NCBI GenBank assembly: GCA_023424865.1
Contig: JAFADM010000057.1
Span: 1-5,787, forward strand
Source: Bacillota bacterium
Lineage (GTDB): Bacteria > Bacillota_A > Clostridia > DSM-8532
Length of the DNA stretch: 5,787 bases
Direction: 5' to 3'
Positions 5,428 through 5,787 of the stretch are shown here, piece after piece (position 1 is the stretch's first letter; the number at the start of each line of letters is the position of its first letter). Below the pieces are notes generated by a model. The model did no database searches. It was given only the letters and a program-made list of their open reading frames with translations, and was not told where the DNA came from. The translations under genes were made by a program, and so were the position numbers.

Positions 5428-5463
5428 CTACAAGGGAGGGGGGACGATTCCCCAAGCTTGTAG
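5428..5463 (-). terminator. Hairpin just after the membrane-protein gene, possible terminator
   Basis: CTACAAG (5428-5434) pairs with CTTGTAG (5457-5463), and inside it GGGG (5440-5443) pairs with CCCC (5450-5453) around ACGATT. It begins 5 nt past the minus-strand stop codon (5471-5469), a typical terminator position. No proper T-run follows on the minus strand, so it may instead be an mRNA 3'-stabilising hairpin. Confidence 0.4.
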
Positions 5464-5468
5464 GTATT

Positions 5469-5787
5469 TTAATTTACTTTTATGTTTTCAAATTGTAAAG
5501 GCTTTAATATAGCATAATTGAAATCAAAGAAAAAGAACAGAAAAATAATGAGAAAGATAAACAGACTAATACCGAAGTCAACAAAATTTTTCTTTCTAAG
5601 AGCCGATATAAGCAGCCAGACATGATATATTAAGCCCGGGAACCCTGCGATATAACCCATAATACTGTTTGCTTCCAGGGGGTGGGGGATTGGATTGACT
5701 ATAAAAAGGGAATAGGAGTGAAAAAGTCTGGCGAAAAGCTGACGAATGTCGGCCAGGGGAAGAAAAGCCAGTACATATAAGAGGCCA
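5469..5787 (-). CDS. Partial integral membrane protein, 5' end outside the window, not identified
   Basis: The frame is open from the right edge to TAA at 5471-5469, giving 105 visible residues. The first methionine is only at residue 43 (5660-5658), and upstream the reading continues without a stop (LLYVLAFLPLADIRQLFARL). The true start is therefore probably beyond the edge, since the ATG at 5660 has only a distant GGAAG as a ribosome site. Two clear membrane segments are visible, about 44-62 (GYIAGFPGLIYHVWLLI) and 72-88 (GISLFIFLIIFLFFFF), with a basic loop (RKKN, 64-67) between them that suggests a cytoplasmic turn. The first visible residues may be part of a third segment. The tail (YAILKPLQFENIKVN) is short and polar. 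No family motif was recognised and no function is proposed. Confidence 0.6.
   Translation of the reverse strand, partial: GLLYVLAFLPLADIRQLFARLFHSYSLFIVNPIPHPLEANSIMGYIAGFPGLIYHVWLLISALRKKNFVDFGISLFIFLIIFLFFFFDFNYAILKPLQFENIKVN

Overview
The window looks like a chromosomal segment of a low-to-moderate G+C Firmicute, most likely from the Clostridia. The evidence is purine-rich Shine-Dalgarno sites, TTGACA/TATAAT-type promoters, GAAC-N4-GTTC LexA (DinR-type) boxes and a YneA-like LysM protein. The genus cannot be named from the sequence. There is no sign of phage, insertion sequences, CRISPR arrays, tRNA or rRNA.

Layout. Positions 1-202 hold a divergent SOS control region: three LexA-box-like sites about 30 bp apart between two opposing promoters. 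The leftward promoter points off the window, probably into lexA. The rightward one drives a small LysM protein (233-517, YneA-like division suppressor) through a leader that contains a possible 8-codon upstream ORF. Positions 518-814 carry no convincing gene but include a strong terminator (645-674). A tandem ACT-domain protein (815-1216) then converges on prfC, peptide chain release factor 3 (2800-1211, minus). The two genes overlap by 6 bp, and a perfect 11-bp inverted repeat spans both stop codons. prfC and proA (3091-4380, plus) are divergent from a 290-bp region with a promoter for each. proA ends at a bidirectional terminator (4436-4473) shared with a convergent metallo-beta-lactamase-fold hydrolase gene (5253-4510, minus). 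An AT-rich spacer with three TYAAGTTYAAY repeats follows. The window ends inside an unidentified membrane-protein gene on the minus strand that runs off the right edge.

The genes are mostly independent single-gene units: SOS-linked division control, amino-acid sensing, translation termination, proline biosynthesis and an uncharacterised hydrolase. I see no clear new multi-gene system. The points most worth a second look are the triple-operator SOS region with its small upstream ORF, the stop-codon-spanning inverted repeat between the ACT gene and prfC, and a stand-alone ProA whose motifs resemble the ProA half of eukaryotic P5C synthase.
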